NCBI GenBank assembly: GCA_024233305.1
Contig: JACKPV010000022.1
Coordinates: 310,001-374,000, forward strand
Direction of reading: 5' to 3'
Source of the DNA: Verrucomicrobiales bacterium
GTDB taxonomy: Bacteria; Verrucomicrobiota; Verrucomicrobiia; Limisphaerales; J093
Length of the DNA stretch: 64,000 nt
Below the pieces are notes generated by a model. It was given only the letters and a program-made list of their open reading frames with translations, made no database searches and was not told where the DNA came from. The translations under genes and the position numbers were made by a program. Below are positions 47,257 through 56,334 of the stretch, piece by piece (the stretch's first letter is position 1; each line of letters starts with the position of its first letter).

Positions 47257-48126
47257 TCAGCCCCCCTGCCCGATCATCTTGGCGAAGATCTCCCGTTGCT
47301 CCGCCAGGGCCTTGACGCGGTCCGGCGGATCCTGCCGGGCTTCGAGCAGAATCCAGCCCGCGTAGTCCATCGCCACGAAGAGGTCCATCAACTCCTGGTA
47401 CGGGTAATCGCCGAGGTTGAGTTCGCGAACGTGGACCGTGGCTCCGAACCGGTTCTTCACTAGGTTGAAGTTCTGGACCAGCCCCGCACCCTGCAAGTCT
47501 TGGCCGTTGCAGTTCCAGCAGACGGTGGCATTCGGGTGATCGGCCACGTCCATGATGGCCTTGATGGTCGGCAGTTCTGCGCATTGACCATGCACCTCGA
47601 GGCGGATCTGCTGGCCGAGTTCGGCCCCGTAACGGGCGACCTCGTTCAGCGAACGGCCGATCTGCTCGATGGTCACCTCGCGCGCGACACCCTTGGCGAA
47701 GTCGTTGGGTTTGACCTTCACCCCGCTCCCGCCGATGTCGTGACTGAGCCGGAGCCAGGCCTTCGTGTTCTCGATCCTCTGCTTCAGGAGGTCGGCATCG
47801 GCGTGGTGAAAGTCCTCGTTGGTGCCCATGCCAACACACACCACCGGGCTATCAGCGAAGCGCTTCCGGACCTCGACGCGTTCGGTCGGGGTAAGCTTCG
47901 GGCTCACCCCGTGCTGGTGGTCCACCCGCAATTCCACGCCGGACACCCGGGCCGTCTCGCAGTTGGCGATCAGCGTCGGCAGGTCCCAGTCCCGCCCCCA
48001 CTGGTACGTCACCAGACCGAACCGCATGCGGGAGCCGCGCTCGGCCGCCTTCAGCGAGGACGTGATTCCCGCCATCACCGGGAGCCCGGCGGCGGCGAAC
48101 TGCTTGAAAAAAGAACGACGATTCAT
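47257..48126 (-). CDS. Tat-exported sugar phosphate isomerase/epimerase-like TIM-barrel protein
   Basis: 289 residues from the ATG at 48126, giving the Tat-like signal MNRRSFFKQFAAAG. The rest is an AP-endonuclease-2/xylose-isomerase-like TIM barrel: GVELRVDHQHGV, VCVGMGTNEDF, IRLEVHGQCAELPTIK with a metal-type Glu/His, and CWNCNGQDL. In PVC bacteria, exported members are often linked to Gfo/Idh/MocA and DUF1080 proteins and may epimerise sugars. A DUF1080 gene is divergent from it. Confidence 0.82.
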   Translation of the reverse strand: MNRRSFFKQFAAAGLPVMAGITSSLKAAERGSRMRFGLVTYQWGRDWDLPTLIANCETARVSGVELRVDHQHGVSPKLTPTERVEVRKRFADSPVVCVGMGTNEDFHHADADLLKQRIENTKAWLRLSHDIGGSGVKVKPNDFAKGVAREVTIEQIGRSLNEVARYGAELGQQIRLEVHGQCAELPTIKAIMDVADHPNATVCWNCNGQDLQGAGLVQNFNLVKNRFGATVHVRELNLGDYPYQELMDLFVAMDYAGWILLEARQDPPDRVKALAEQREIFAKMIGQGG

Positions 48127-48311
48127 GTTGTCTCTTTGCGCCATAGGATGAACGGCCTGCCGGCACGACCTGCTCGCAGGAACGCCCGGTTGAGCCGCAA
48201 GCAAAGCACGCATCCGCCGGCGGCTCAAGCCGCATGCTCACCCGGAGGCGGGTAGTCTCTGAAGACCGAATCGGCTTGCGCCCACCGCGGGGATGGCCTT
48301 CCATCCCGACC

Positions 48312-49061
48312 ATGAAAAGCACTTTCACCCTCCCGTTTCTCGGAATGGCGCTCGGTTGCGGGCTGGTCGCCCAGAGCGTATCCGACGGTTTCGTGTCGCT
48401 CTTTGACGGCCAGACCCTCAACGGCTGGCATGTGAGCGCGAAGACCGGGCACAGCCGCGCCAGCCGCAACCAGACCGGCGGCAAGTGGGTGGTCGAGGAC
48501 GGGGCCATCGTTGGCTCGCAGGACATCCCCGGCAACGGCGGCTTGGTGATCACTGACGAGCAATTTGGCGATTTCGAGGTCAAGCTCGAGATGCAGAACG
48601 ATTTCGGTCCGGACAGCGGCCTTTTCCTGCGCAGCACCGAGGACGGCAAGGCCTGGCAGGCCATGATCGACTATCACGCCGGTGGCAACCTGATGGGGGT
48701 TTACGGAGAAGGCCTTGGTGGGCGGCCGCACGTGCGCAACTTCAGCTTCAAGGACCAGGTCACCGAGATCACCGACCGTCCGACCGGCGAGCCACCGGTT
48801 CCCCTGCCCGTCCTGCCCGACGCCTGGCCCTATTTCTGGCGGCACGGCCAGTGGAACGAACTGCGGGCCCGCATCGAGAACAACCCGCCGCACATCACCA
48901 CCTGGATCAACGGCGTGAAAATCATGGAATGGCAGGAAACCGAACTGCGCCATCCGGCCAAAGGGGGCATTGCCTTGCAGGTGCATGGCGGCGGCGATCA
49001 CACGCGCGAGTTCGTGCGTTACCGCAACATCCAGGTCAAACGCTTGGACAAGGCGAACTGA
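48312..49061 (+). CDS. DUF1080 (3-keto-disaccharide hydrolase-like) secreted protein
   Basis: 249 residues from the ATG at 48312 with a signal peptide (LPFLGMALGCGLVAQS). The concanavalin-like DUF1080 domain is clear from FVSLFDGQTLNGWHV, FEVKLEMQNDFGPDSGLFLR, GQWNELRARIENNPPHITTW and GGIALQVHGGGD. Some DUF1080 proteins hydrolyse 3-keto-glycosides produced by exported Gfo/Idh/MocA enzymes; this is a family inference. Confidence 0.88.
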   Translation: MKSTFTLPFLGMALGCGLVAQSVSDGFVSLFDGQTLNGWHVSAKTGHSRASRNQTGGKWVVEDGAIVGSQDIPGNGGLVITDEQFGDFEVKLEMQNDFGPDSGLFLRSTEDGKAWQAMIDYHAGGNLMGVYGEGLGGRPHVRNFSFKDQVTEITDRPTGEPPVPLPVLPDAWPYFWRHGQWNELRARIENNPPHITTWINGVKIMEWQETELRHPAKGGIALQVHGGGDHTREFVRYRNIQVKRLDKAN

Positions 49062-49070
49062 CCACCTCAC

Positions 49071-51500
49071 TCACCGCTCCGCATCGGCGCGGATCATCCG
49101 CAGGCCGAAGACCCCGGCGATTTCGTTGCCACCGGTTGCCTCGAACCGAACTGTAACCTCCGTCTTGCCGGCCACAAGCGCTGCACGCAGCGGGTATTCG
49201 ACGTCGAAGAAGCGCAGCGGCCCGCGGTCCTCGATCACCTGTTGGGCAATGCGCTCGCCATCGACCAGGATGTCGAACGTCCGGCGCCGCCATTCGTCCT
49301 CGTTGTAGGTGACCACCAGGGCCATCGGATGCGCCGGATCGACCGGCAGATCGAAGGAGAACCAGCCGCCGCCCCGCCGCCCGGCCCGGCCCATGACCCG
49401 CGTCGGCGCGGTGTTTTCGCCCTGCTGGTTGAAGTCGCGTTCAGGCTGCATTTCGCCCGGCTGCGCGTAGGCCACGGTGGCGGCCTCGAGCCGTCGCTGC
49501 CGCGCCGCGCCCGCGGCCAGTTCCGCCGCCCGGATCTCCCATTCCGACGGCGTGAAGAGATCCCAGTAGACGCCGTAAAGCCGCCGGTGCAACCGGTAGA
49601 ACGGAGCGAACTCGACCTCCCGCTCCTTCCCAACCCCCACGGTGCGAAACCAGCCGGAGCGTCCTTCGACCGGCTTCAACCACTCCTCGACGGGACGCTC
49701 CGCCGCGACAAACACCGGCGCTTGGATCCGGGCGGCGCCGCGGTCCGGCTCCGGCCCGAGATCCCCGGCGAGCACCAGCGGTCCCCAGAGGATCGCCACG
49801 CGCCGTGGATTGTCGGGCAGCGGCTCGACGTGCAGCGCCTTCGGGAGGACCACGCTGACTTCGTCCCCGTCGCGCCAACGCCGGCGAAGCTCGACATAAG
49901 ATCCCGTCGCCGCCGCCCGCTGCAGCGCCACCTCGGAACGCCGCCCGCCCCCGCCGTCACGCACGCGCCCTCCCTCATCAACGTTCACCGGCTCGCCGTT
50001 CACCCGGATGCCAAACCCCTCCCCCGCCCAGGACGGACGCCGCACCGCGAGCGTGAATTCCCGTGGTTCCCCGACCGTCAACCGGAGGTTCGCCGACCCA
50101 CCTTCGGGAAAGCCCGTCGTCATCTCGCCGCGCACCCCGAGCCCCTGCGCCTCGAACGTCGACGGAACAAACAAGTGGACCCAGAGCTTGCCTTCCGCCT
50201 CCGCGTAAATGCCGTCGCCGTGGAGGGCGTGGCTTTCCATACCCGAGCCGACACAGCAGGTGAAGCTGCGGAACATGTCCTGGTACTCGTGCTCGACGCC
50301 CCGGCCGACGGGGACCATGTAGCAGGTGCGTCCGTCCTCGGGATCGATCGAGGCGAGGATGTGATTGAAGAGCGCCCGTTCGAGGAAGTCGGCGTAGTGC
50401 GCGTCCGGCCGCAGCGCGGACAGCCGGCGGGTGAGTTTCAGCATGTTGTAGACGTTGCAGGTCTCGGCGGTGCGTCCATCCACCCGTTCGCTCAGCTGGT
50501 CCGGTTCGCCGAAGTACTCATCCTTGCCGTGCCCACCCGTCGCGTAGCTGTGATGCTGGACCACGCAATCCCAGAAGAAGGCCGCCGCGAGACCGTCCCC
50601 CACATCCCCGGTGAGCGCAAACCGGTCGAGGGAACCGATCAGTTTCGGGACCTGGGTGTTGCCGTGTTTGCCGGGCAGATTGTCCTGGTGGCGCATGAAG
50701 GGCTCCGTGAAGGAGCGATGCTCGAACCGCTGGGACAGGTCGAGCCAGCGCCGGTCGCCGGTGTCCTCGTAGAGGTCGACGAACACCTCGTTCATGCCGC
50801 CGAACTCCGTGTTCAACATGCGTTGCGTCTGGTCGTCGCTCATCGCGCACAGAATGCCCTCGGCCCAGGCGGCAAACCGGATTTCGAGCTCGAGCGCCGT
50901 CTGGTTGCCGGCGAACCGCCAGGCGTCGCGCAAGCCGGCATAGGTCTTGTGCAACGTGTACCACGGCGACCACATGCCGTTCAGATCGAAGCCCCCCGAC
51001 CGGATGTTCCCCCGGGCCACCTCCTCGAAAATGGCCGCCGCATCGCGCCCGTCCTTGTCCGTCAGCGCCCCGAGGTAGCCGTTCCCACGCGCCTCCTGCA
51101 CCGTGCGCAGTTCCTCCACGACGTAGTCCGCCCGCGCTCGAAAACGGACATCCCCCGTCGCCGCAAACATCAAGCTCACCGCCGACAGGTAGTGCCCGGC
51201 AATGTGCCCGGTGAGTTGCTTGCCCTCGACCGAATCCCAACCTCCATAACCCCGGGCCCTTGGTTCAAGTCCCGCGCGCAGACGGTAACCCGCAAGCATG
51301 CGGTCCGGCTCGAGTTCGAGCAGGTATTGCGCGTCAAGATCCTGCGCCCGTTTCAAAGGTCCCCCGGTGATCCGCACGGACGACAAGGGCAGTGGACGGG
51401 CGACGTCAGGAATGAGCGGGCGGACACTTTCGCCGCGGGTCGCTGTCGGAACAGCGAGCCAGGTTAGGACGGCGAAGAGGGTTCGGAACACGGTCTGCAT
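49071..51500 (-). CDS. GH127-family beta-L-arabinofuranosidase-like glycoside hydrolase
   Basis: 809 residues with a signal peptide (LFAVLTWLAVPTATRG). The DUF1680/GH127 barrel spans about residues 40-520, followed by beta domains. The zinc/thiolate catalytic set of the family is present: Glu346 and Cys348 in RTAETCNVYN, and Cys415 and Cys416 in RSFTCCVGSGMESHA. The GH127 prototype removes beta-L-arabinofuranose from plant glycans, so a role in arabinan or hydroxyproline-linked glycan use is plausible. It converges with the DUF1080 gene (9 bases apart). Confidence 0.9.
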   Translation of the reverse strand: MQTVFRTLFAVLTWLAVPTATRGESVRPLIPDVARPLPLSSVRITGGPLKRAQDLDAQYLLELEPDRMLAGYRLRAGLEPRARGYGGWDSVEGKQLTGHIAGHYLSAVSLMFAATGDVRFRARADYVVEELRTVQEARGNGYLGALTDKDGRDAAAIFEEVARGNIRSGGFDLNGMWSPWYTLHKTYAGLRDAWRFAGNQTALELEIRFAAWAEGILCAMSDDQTQRMLNTEFGGMNEVFVDLYEDTGDRRWLDLSQRFEHRSFTEPFMRHQDNLPGKHGNTQVPKLIGSLDRFALTGDVGDGLAAAFFWDCVVQHHSYATGGHGKDEYFGEPDQLSERVDGRTAETCNVYNMLKLTRRLSALRPDAHYADFLERALFNHILASIDPEDGRTCYMVPVGRGVEHEYQDMFRSFTCCVGSGMESHALHGDGIYAEAEGKLWVHLFVPSTFEAQGLGVRGEMTTGFPEGGSANLRLTVGEPREFTLAVRRPSWAGEGFGIRVNGEPVNVDEGGRVRDGGGGRRSEVALQRAAATGSYVELRRRWRDGDEVSVVLPKALHVEPLPDNPRRVAILWGPLVLAGDLGPEPDRGAARIQAPVFVAAERPVEEWLKPVEGRSGWFRTVGVGKEREVEFAPFYRLHRRLYGVYWDLFTPSEWEIRAAELAAGAARQRRLEAATVAYAQPGEMQPERDFNQQGENTAPTRVMGRAGRRGGGWFSFDLPVDPAHPMALVVTYNEDEWRRRTFDILVDGERIAQQVIEDRGPLRFFDVEYPLRAALVAGKTEVTVRFEATGGNEIAGVFGLRMIRADAER

Positions 51501-51616
51501 GGCGACGCATCATCAACGCTTCTCCGCTCGCTGGCGAGCCTCGAAGCGTGCGGCGCGCGTGGTCGAGGTCGTGGTTGGTCCGCTTCCGAAAACCGGCGCC
51601 GCCACCGGGGCCCGGT

Positions 51617-53290
51617 TCAGTCCCGCGAATCCACGTTCCCCGATTTCCGCACAGCGCGGAAGAGCCGCCAGCCGAGGTAGACCGCGAGCAGATAGCCCGC
51701 CGCGCCGAACACCGAGACGCCCCCGAGGAGCGGCGGCGCCTTCATGCTCCAGAGCAATGACGAACCCAGGAACAAGGACGCCGTCATGATGCCCAGCACG
51801 AGCCGGTTGACCACCGGATCGAGGTGGCGATGATCCAGATGAACGGTGAACCGCCCGACCCGGATCTGCATCAACGCGCTGTGCAGTTCGCGCGGCAGGG
51901 CGCCGAGCAGCCGATCCCAATCGCGATAGGATCGTTGGAGCCGGAGGAGGATCCGCCGGGGTGACAACCGGCGGCCAATGACCCGGCTGTAGAAAGGCTC
52001 GATGACCTCGGCCAGGCTGAACGCCGGGCTCAACAACTGCGCCGTTCCTTCCAGCAGGACCAGGGTGCGCAACAGCAACGACACCCCCGGGGGCAGAAAC
52101 AGTCGATGCCGGCGGATGATCTCGGTCAGGCGCTGCAACGCGCCGCTCAGATCGAGTTCCCGGATCGACTGGCCGGCATATTCGGCGACAAAATCGGCCA
52201 GGTCGGCGCGCAGTTGTTCCCGCGGACAATCCGGTGGAATCGAACTCAGGTGCCACACCGCGTCGGTCAAGCCTTCCGCATCCTTCTGCGCCACCGCCAG
52301 GAGGAGGTTCTCGATGTCGTCCCGCAACCCTTCATCAAGCCGTCCGGTCATGCCGCAATCGAGCACCCCGACCACCCCGCCCGGCAGCCACATCAGGTTT
52401 CCGGGATGCGGATCGGCGTGGTAGAACGAGTCACGGAAGATCATCTCGAGATACATGCCCGCGCCGCGCCGCGCGAAGTCCGACAGGTTCGCCGGCGAGG
52501 CCTGCAACCGCTCGGCCTCGGATCCCTGAATGCCCGTCAATTCCTCCATCGTCAGCACCCGACGACTCGAATACTCCGGCCAGGCCCGGGGAAAGTGGAT
52601 GGCGTCGTCGTTGGCGAAATTGAGGGCGAAAGTCTCGAGGTTGCGGCGTTCGCGGGTGAAATCGAGTTCCTGGAGAATGGTGCGCCGAAACTGCCGCACC
52701 AACGCCACGGGTTCGTACGGCTTGAACTCGGCAACGTGTTTCTGGGCCAGCTCGGCCAGGCTGGCGAGGATCGAGAGGTCCGACTGGATCCGCTTCTCGA
52801 TGCCGGTCCGCTGCACCTTGACCACCACGCGTTCGCCCGAGGGCAGGCGCGCGCGATGCACCTGCGCAATGGACGCCGAGGCAAAGGCCGCAGGCTCGAA
52901 ATGGGCGAATCGCTCCGCAGGCGGCGCACCCAGTTCCGCGGTGAGCAGGGCCTCGACCACCTCCGGCGGATCGGCCCGGGTGTGGGTTTGCAGACCACTC
53001 AGCTCGCGGGCCAGATCCAGCCCGATCAGATCCGGCCGGGTGCCGAGCATCTGACCGAGCTTGATGAAGGTGGTCCCCAACTCGGTGAAGGCCAGCCGCA
53101 CCCGCTCGGCGGTGGTGTGCTCGCTGATCGCCTGCCCCTCTGCGCTGCGCAGCCATTCATGCACCCGGCTCCCCGGGATCGACTTCAGCCAGTCCGCGAG
53201 GCCGTACTTGACGAGCACCGCGATGATCTCACCGACCCGGCGCGCGTCGCGTTCGAGCCGTTCGATGGCGCCGAGTTGCGGGACCTTCAT
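51617..53290 (-). CDS. ubiB: UbiB/ABC1-family atypical kinase
   Basis: 557 residues. ABC1 family hallmarks: TFIKLGQMLGTRPD (KxGQ), the Ala-rich loop in FASASIAQVHRARL, VVVKVQRTG, ELDFTRERRN, the catalytic FYHADPHPGNLMWL and VGVLDCGMTGRL in place of DFG. Two C-terminal hydrophobic helices (LVLGIMTASLFLGSSLLW, LLGGVSVFGAAGYLLAVYLGW) anchor it to the membrane. UbiB proteins support ubiquinone or related lipid synthesis with ATPase activity. It starts 14 bases after the lipocalin gene. Confidence 0.9.
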   Translation of the reverse strand: MKVPQLGAIERLERDARRVGEIIAVLVKYGLADWLKSIPGSRVHEWLRSAEGQAISEHTTAERVRLAFTELGTTFIKLGQMLGTRPDLIGLDLARELSGLQTHTRADPPEVVEALLTAELGAPPAERFAHFEPAAFASASIAQVHRARLPSGERVVVKVQRTGIEKRIQSDLSILASLAELAQKHVAEFKPYEPVALVRQFRRTILQELDFTRERRNLETFALNFANDDAIHFPRAWPEYSSRRVLTMEELTGIQGSEAERLQASPANLSDFARRGAGMYLEMIFRDSFYHADPHPGNLMWLPGGVVGVLDCGMTGRLDEGLRDDIENLLLAVAQKDAEGLTDAVWHLSSIPPDCPREQLRADLADFVAEYAGQSIRELDLSGALQRLTEIIRRHRLFLPPGVSLLLRTLVLLEGTAQLLSPAFSLAEVIEPFYSRVIGRRLSPRRILLRLQRSYRDWDRLLGALPRELHSALMQIRVGRFTVHLDHRHLDPVVNRLVLGIMTASLFLGSSLLWSMKAPPLLGGVSVFGAAGYLLAVYLGWRLFRAVRKSGNVDSRD

Positions 53291-53304
53291 ACGCCGCGTC
53301 CGGT

Positions 53305-53940
53305 CTATTCGAGCGGCGCTTCCGCCGGCTGTTTCACGAAGACCAGCGCATTCGTGGCAAACCCTTGGCGATCCGCCTGGGACAACAGGGACGCCAGAGT
53401 TCCCGCGGGCAGGGACGGATCACGCGCGAGAATCCACAGGTAATTCCGCGAAGGGCCCGAGACCATCGCGTAACGGTAATCCTCCTGGTCGAGGGCAATG
53501 ACGTGGTAACCGCCGTAGAATGGACCGAAGAACGAGACCTTCAGACTACCCACCGTGCGGTCTCCCAGAAAACGCGCCACTCCTTTCGCCTCCTTCCAAC
53601 GCGCCTTGGCCGGATCGTAGCCGCGGTTCAGCACGCGGATGCTGCCGTCGGATCGCTCGGAGTATTCCGCCGAGACCGCTTCCAACCCGCGCTCGAACCG
53701 GTGATCCAAGCGCGCGATTTCGTGCCACTTGCCGAGGTAGCGTTGCGCATCGAAACCGGTCACCGGGGTCAGCCCCTCGGGCACCGATACTGAAGAACAC
53801 CCCGCCAGAAAACCGGCCGCAAGGAGCCCGCCCAGCCAACCGGCAAGCCGGCGTCCGCCCCGACTCGATCCCGCGCTTCGGGCCAACCGACGCGCGTGTC
53901 CGACGACGGGTGCCACGGCCATCCTTTGCTCGGAACCCAT
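53305..53940 (-). CDS. blc: Blc-like lipocalin lipoprotein
   Basis: 211 residues from the ATG at 53940 (53922 is equally possible; neither has a clear Shine-Dalgarno sequence, and the frame is open further but shadow-like). A lipobox LLAAGFLAGC gives a lipid-modified Cys. The lipocalin signature YLGKWHEIARLDHRFERG follows, with ALDQEDYRYAMVSGPSRNYLWIL typical of the bacterial lipocalin Blc. It is likely an outer-membrane or periplasmic lipid binder. Together with ubiB it forms a two-gene operon. Confidence 0.88.
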   Translation of the reverse strand: MGSEQRMAVAPVVGHARRLARSAGSSRGGRRLAGWLGGLLAAGFLAGCSSVSVPEGLTPVTGFDAQRYLGKWHEIARLDHRFERGLEAVSAEYSERSDGSIRVLNRGYDPAKARWKEAKGVARFLGDRTVGSLKVSFFGPFYGGYHVIALDQEDYRYAMVSGPSRNYLWILARDPSLPAGTLASLLSQADRQGFATNALVFVKQPAEAPLE

Positions 53941-54220
53941 GAAAGCATGCACCACGGCAGCCTGCCCCTCCGGCTTTCGCGGGGTCAACGGCATTATCCG
54001 GAACGCCGCGAAACACGAGGGACCGATCCTCGGACAGAGATACGGCAGACGGACACTGGCGTCGCGCACGTCCGGCCGATGGGCCCCAGCACAGAAAGCA
54101 CCTCGGCGGCGGCTGGGTGCCGGCCCGGAACGGCTCAGCGCGGACGCCTCCGGCGATTTGGCGGGGAGAAAGGAAGGGCGGTCCAGCGGCTTCATGGGCC
54201 AGCCGGACCGCCCGGAAGGG

Positions 54221-56266
54221 CTACTTGATAAGCCGGTAAAACCGGGTCTGCCCCTCGATGGTCTGCGTCACGACAAACTCTTGATCCACCAACTCGGGGG
54301 TTTCGACCACCGGCCCCCACTGCGGGTCGGACAGACTCACCGTCTCCTGGAGCACAAAGTCAGTTGCCTCAGCGGTCCAACGGATCTGGATCTCATCGCC
54401 GACCCGCACCGCGGTAAGACTGATGTCCTCGGGCGCCGGTTTGCAGTCCTCGAGCAGGTTGACCCCGGCCAGGGCGCCACACGGCGCAATCACGGCGTAC
54501 TTCACCGAGGTGAAGAAGACCTTTCCGCCGACGGCGAAACGCGCTGCTGCCTGCGGTCCCTGATTCACGCCGTTGAACTTCACGTTCGGGATTTCCCAGT
54601 AGGCTGTGCGCCAGGTGTCCGTTCCCTCGACCGCGACCGCGCTGTCCCCGGGAGTGAACCCGAGCGTGAGGACGCCGTTGGCTTCCGTCTGATAGACCTC
54701 CGGGCGGAACAGTGTCCCCGTCAACGCGGGATCATCGTAGTAGGTCACGCAGATGGCGAGGTGCGCCGGCGGTTGCGAATTGGGCCCGAGGGCTTCGTCC
54801 AGGATGGCAAAGTTGAGATACTGATGAGTGAATCCCGGTGTGCCGTCCTCGCGCGCCGGACGCACCGCCATCCGCCGATCCCCTGCCGGCCCCGCCTCCT
54901 CAACGATCATTTCCTGATCGCCTCCGCTGGAGCCCACATCCAAGCCGTCGGTGATGCCCGCCTGCAAATCAAGTTCCGCATAGTTGCCGTAGGCGCCGGT
55001 GCAGATGTTCGGGTCCGCCACACAGTCCGCCAACGGATCCTGGCCGGACAGGGGATGCTCTCCCGTGCGCAGGACGGCCAGTTGGAAGCGGGAAACGAAG
55101 ACCTGACCGCCTTCGGAAATGAACCGCGGCCCCGCTGTGAGTCCGCCCGCGTTGACACCAAAGAGGTTCACGCCCGGAACGATGAACGAACGGCGGATCC
55201 ACTCACCGGTGCCCTGCAGCACATGCCGGCTCGCTTCCGGGGCGAACCCGATGCCCCCGAGGGCGTCGGTGGCATAGGCCTCGGGGCCGAATCGCACCCC
55301 CAGGCCCGCGAACATCGGATCATCGTAGAACTCGACGCACATCTTCATCGTCCGGGGATCGTTGCAAGGCTGCCCCAGGTAGTTGTCGGTGATGCCGAAG
55401 TTCAGGAAGGTGCCGTTCGGCGCCACCGCCCGCCGCTTGTCGCCCGCCGGACCGACGTCATCCACATACATCACCGTCTGGTCGCCGTTGTCGATGACGA
55501 CGAGATGGTCGGCGGTCTGCGCGTTGAGGTCGATACCGACCAGGTTGGTCTCCGGCTCGGGATCGCAGAAATCGGCCGGCTGGAACAGGTTGATCTGCTC
55601 GGGCTCGCCGAAGGCTCCCTGAGGTCCGAAGGCGATCACCCGCACGATCATGCCGGGCACGCCCTCGAACCGGATCGTACCCCCGTTCACGCCACCCGCA
55701 CTCGAGTTCCCCTGGGCATTGGGCGGAATGCTGCCGATGTAACGGGCGCCGTCCGAGGGCCGGGTGTCGTTGGGAATCCGGAACAACACCCAGTTCCACT
55801 TGCCGTTTCTGGCCTCGACGGGGATCTGCCCGCCGGTGGGGAAGTTCAGGTCGGGAAGCACGCCGGTGAGGAAATTGAAATTCCGCGGCTGCCCGTCCCC
55901 GCCGAGCAACGCCTCGTTGCCGTAGACCTGCACGAGGATGTCGATGACCGGCACGTCCGCCCAGTCCTGATAGAAGGAATCGGCGACGTTCAGGAAGTTG
56001 CCGGTAACCTGTTTGCCCGTGTGCCCGCCGATGGTGATGTCCGCCGTTCCCTGGTCACCGCCGGAAAGGATCGTCAGGGTCCCGTCCGCATACCAGTTGA
56101 ACCCGGGCGGCTGCAGCACCCCCTCGGTATCGAGGTAGTGAACCAACGCGCTGGGATCCACCGGCACCGGCCAGTCCGAGGGATCGTAGGGCCCTTCCAG
56201 CGCGAGCACCGCAGGCAGGCACACCCCGGCGAGGGCCGGGCCGCAAAGGAATCGAATCGTTCTCAT
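54221..56266 (-). CDS. Secreted protein with two tandem beta-domain repeats and C-terminal FYR module
   Basis: 681 residues from the ATG at 56266 with signal peptide (FLCGPALAGVCLPAVLA). After an N-terminal domain, two related units (about 245-420 and 430-615) share VGPAGDKRRAV / AGPAGDRRMAV, LNFGITDNYLG / LNFAILDEALG, CVEFYDDPMFAG / CVTYYDDPALTG and RFGPEAY / RPEVY. The C-terminus ends in the module FVLQETVSL...FYRLIK. No catalytic residues are recognised; a carbohydrate-binding role fits the domain type and the divergent glycoside hydrolase-like gene. Confidence 0.7.
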   Translation of the reverse strand: MRTIRFLCGPALAGVCLPAVLALEGPYDPSDWPVPVDPSALVHYLDTEGVLQPPGFNWYADGTLTILSGGDQGTADITIGGHTGKQVTGNFLNVADSFYQDWADVPVIDILVQVYGNEALLGGDGQPRNFNFLTGVLPDLNFPTGGQIPVEARNGKWNWVLFRIPNDTRPSDGARYIGSIPPNAQGNSSAGGVNGGTIRFEGVPGMIVRVIAFGPQGAFGEPEQINLFQPADFCDPEPETNLVGIDLNAQTADHLVVIDNGDQTVMYVDDVGPAGDKRRAVAPNGTFLNFGITDNYLGQPCNDPRTMKMCVEFYDDPMFAGLGVRFGPEAYATDALGGIGFAPEASRHVLQGTGEWIRRSFIVPGVNLFGVNAGGLTAGPRFISEGGQVFVSRFQLAVLRTGEHPLSGQDPLADCVADPNICTGAYGNYAELDLQAGITDGLDVGSSGGDQEMIVEEAGPAGDRRMAVRPAREDGTPGFTHQYLNFAILDEALGPNSQPPAHLAICVTYYDDPALTGTLFRPEVYQTEANGVLTLGFTPGDSAVAVEGTDTWRTAYWEIPNVKFNGVNQGPQAAARFAVGGKVFFTSVKYAVIAPCGALAGVNLLEDCKPAPEDISLTAVRVGDEIQIRWTAEATDFVLQETVSLSDPQWGPVVETPELVDQEFVVTQTIEGQTRFYRLIK

Positions 56267-56334
56267 GGTGTTTTCCGTGAAGCTCGGGCAAAGTAAGCGC
56301 TGTCGGGTTCGCCGTGCAAACGAAAACTCCGGCA

